Shown here piece after piece: positions 63,604 through 64,000 of a stretch of DNA of 64,000 bases. The stretch's first letter is position 1. The number at the start of each line of letters is the position of its first letter. The DNA lies in contig NZ_JAAHBQ010000117.1 of NCBI RefSeq assembly GCF_020144665.1, positions 62,001 to 126,000 on the forward strand, written 5' to 3'. The notes beneath the pieces are model-generated. The model was given only the letters and a program-made list of their open reading frames with translations. It searched no databases and had not been told where the DNA came from. The position numbers and the translations under genes are program-made. The stretch is from Oscillatoria salina IIICB1 (GTDB lineage Bacteria; Cyanobacteriota; Cyanobacteriia; Cyanobacteriales; SIO1D9).

Positions 63604-64000
63604 ATGTCTGTATCATCTCCGCGATCGAGAACTCAACCACGCCAGGAAAATGATTGGCGGCTATTTCTGCGACTTGTACCCTACGCTCGCGGTAGTCAGC
63701 GCACTTTTTTCATTTCTTTGATTTTGCTAGTCCCAATGGCGCTAGCAGGGGCAATCCAGCCATTAATTATTGGACAGGCGGTATCCTTACTGCGCGATGA
63801 AGAAGTCTGGTTTTTTCTGGCAGAACGTTCGGTTTCTGAAGGAATAGATTTTCTCATCGTTTTGCTAATGGGGACGATTCTTTTACGCTTGGTTTTTGTC
63901 TCGCTGCAAGGATTTTTAGTTCAAAAAGTTGGGCAGGAAATTACTGCCAGAATTCGAGAAGATTTATTTACTCATGTAACTTCCCTCGCAATGGGCTTTT
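63604..64000 (+). CDS. ABC-type exporter, N-terminal membrane part (cut by window end)
   Basis: The frame from ATG 63604 is open to the window end (132 codons). The N-terminus is polar (MSVSSPRSRTQPRQENDW), then RLVPYARGSQRTFFISLILL starts the first membrane helix, with QPLIIGQAVSLLRD after it. A second helix is at about 88-108, followed by VQKVGQEITARIREDLFTHV. These are the TMD signatures of MdlB/MsbA-type half-transporters. The ATPase lies outside the window. Confidence 0.82.
   Translation, partial: MSVSSPRSRTQPRQENDWRLFLRLVPYARGSQRTFFISLILLVPMALAGAIQPLIIGQAVSLLRDEEVWFFLAERSVSEGIDFLIVLLMGTILLRLVFVSLQGFLVQKVGQEITARIREDLFTHVTSLAMGF

Overview
The window is a stretch of a cyanobacterial chromosome. 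The octamer GCGATCGC (HIP1) recurs throughout, inside and between genes. Many genes belong to families typical of cyanobacteria: COP23, DUF2808, DUF561/Ycf23, DUF2997, DUF502, an HpsJ-like protein, several Ser/Thr kinases, a ClpP1-type ClpP and the nusB-ftsY-rsbU-argH neighbourhood. Base composition is AT-rich outside HIP1 sites. HpsJ-like and pentapeptide/WD40 STAND genes fit a filamentous, non-marine-picocyanobacterial lineage, but the genus cannot be fixed from the sequence.

Layout. 1-5.1 kb: the 3' part of a CHAT-protease/NACHT-like/WD40 gene broken by one in-frame TAA, then an Rpn-type nuclease. 5.3-15.6 kb: an MscS channel; a minus-strand cobalt/B12 group (cobalamin riboswitch, HupE, DUF2808, CobW); an ABC exporter; a hypothetical gene; clpP with a two-repeat CRISPR-like array upstream; an HD phosphohydrolase. 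15.9-25.6 kb: signalling genes, namely a solute-binding lipoprotein overlapping a hybrid histidine kinase/SpoIIE phosphatase, then a membrane Ser/Thr kinase, a COP23 protein and two secreted trypsin-like proteases. 25.7-29.6 kb: a seven-gene Mrp cation/proton antiporter operon in which most start and stop codons overlap. 30-42.2 kb: a site-2 protease, FHA protein, 6-phosphogluconolactonase, HpsJ-like protein and GT2, then a housekeeping run (DUF502, nusB, ftsY, rsbU-like phosphatase, small membrane protein, argH).

42.2-48.6 kb looks like an accessory island: a tandem hairpin-repeat array, two Uma2 nucleases, an intact antitoxin with a decayed MazF-like toxin, a NACHT-pentapeptide-repeat protein, a dispersed palindromic repeat and an orphan DUF433 antitoxin. 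48.6-59.6 kb returns to ordinary genes: a KefB-like antiporter, a kinase, DUF561, a DegT aminotransferase, FetB, a large membrane protein, sucC and sucD, and DUF2997. 59.6-64 kb holds a second large STAND ATPase with WD40 repeats (minus strand), heptamer repeats, and the start of an ABC exporter cut by the window end.

The most notable observations are the 7-copy hairpin array after argH, the nonsense-split CHAT/STAND gene, the decayed MazEF module, the orphan CRISPR-like mini-array, the SucD-like protein lacking the phospho-histidine, the NACHT-pentapeptide protein, and the two gene-coupled sensory clusters. No tRNA, rRNA, complete transposase or cas gene was seen.
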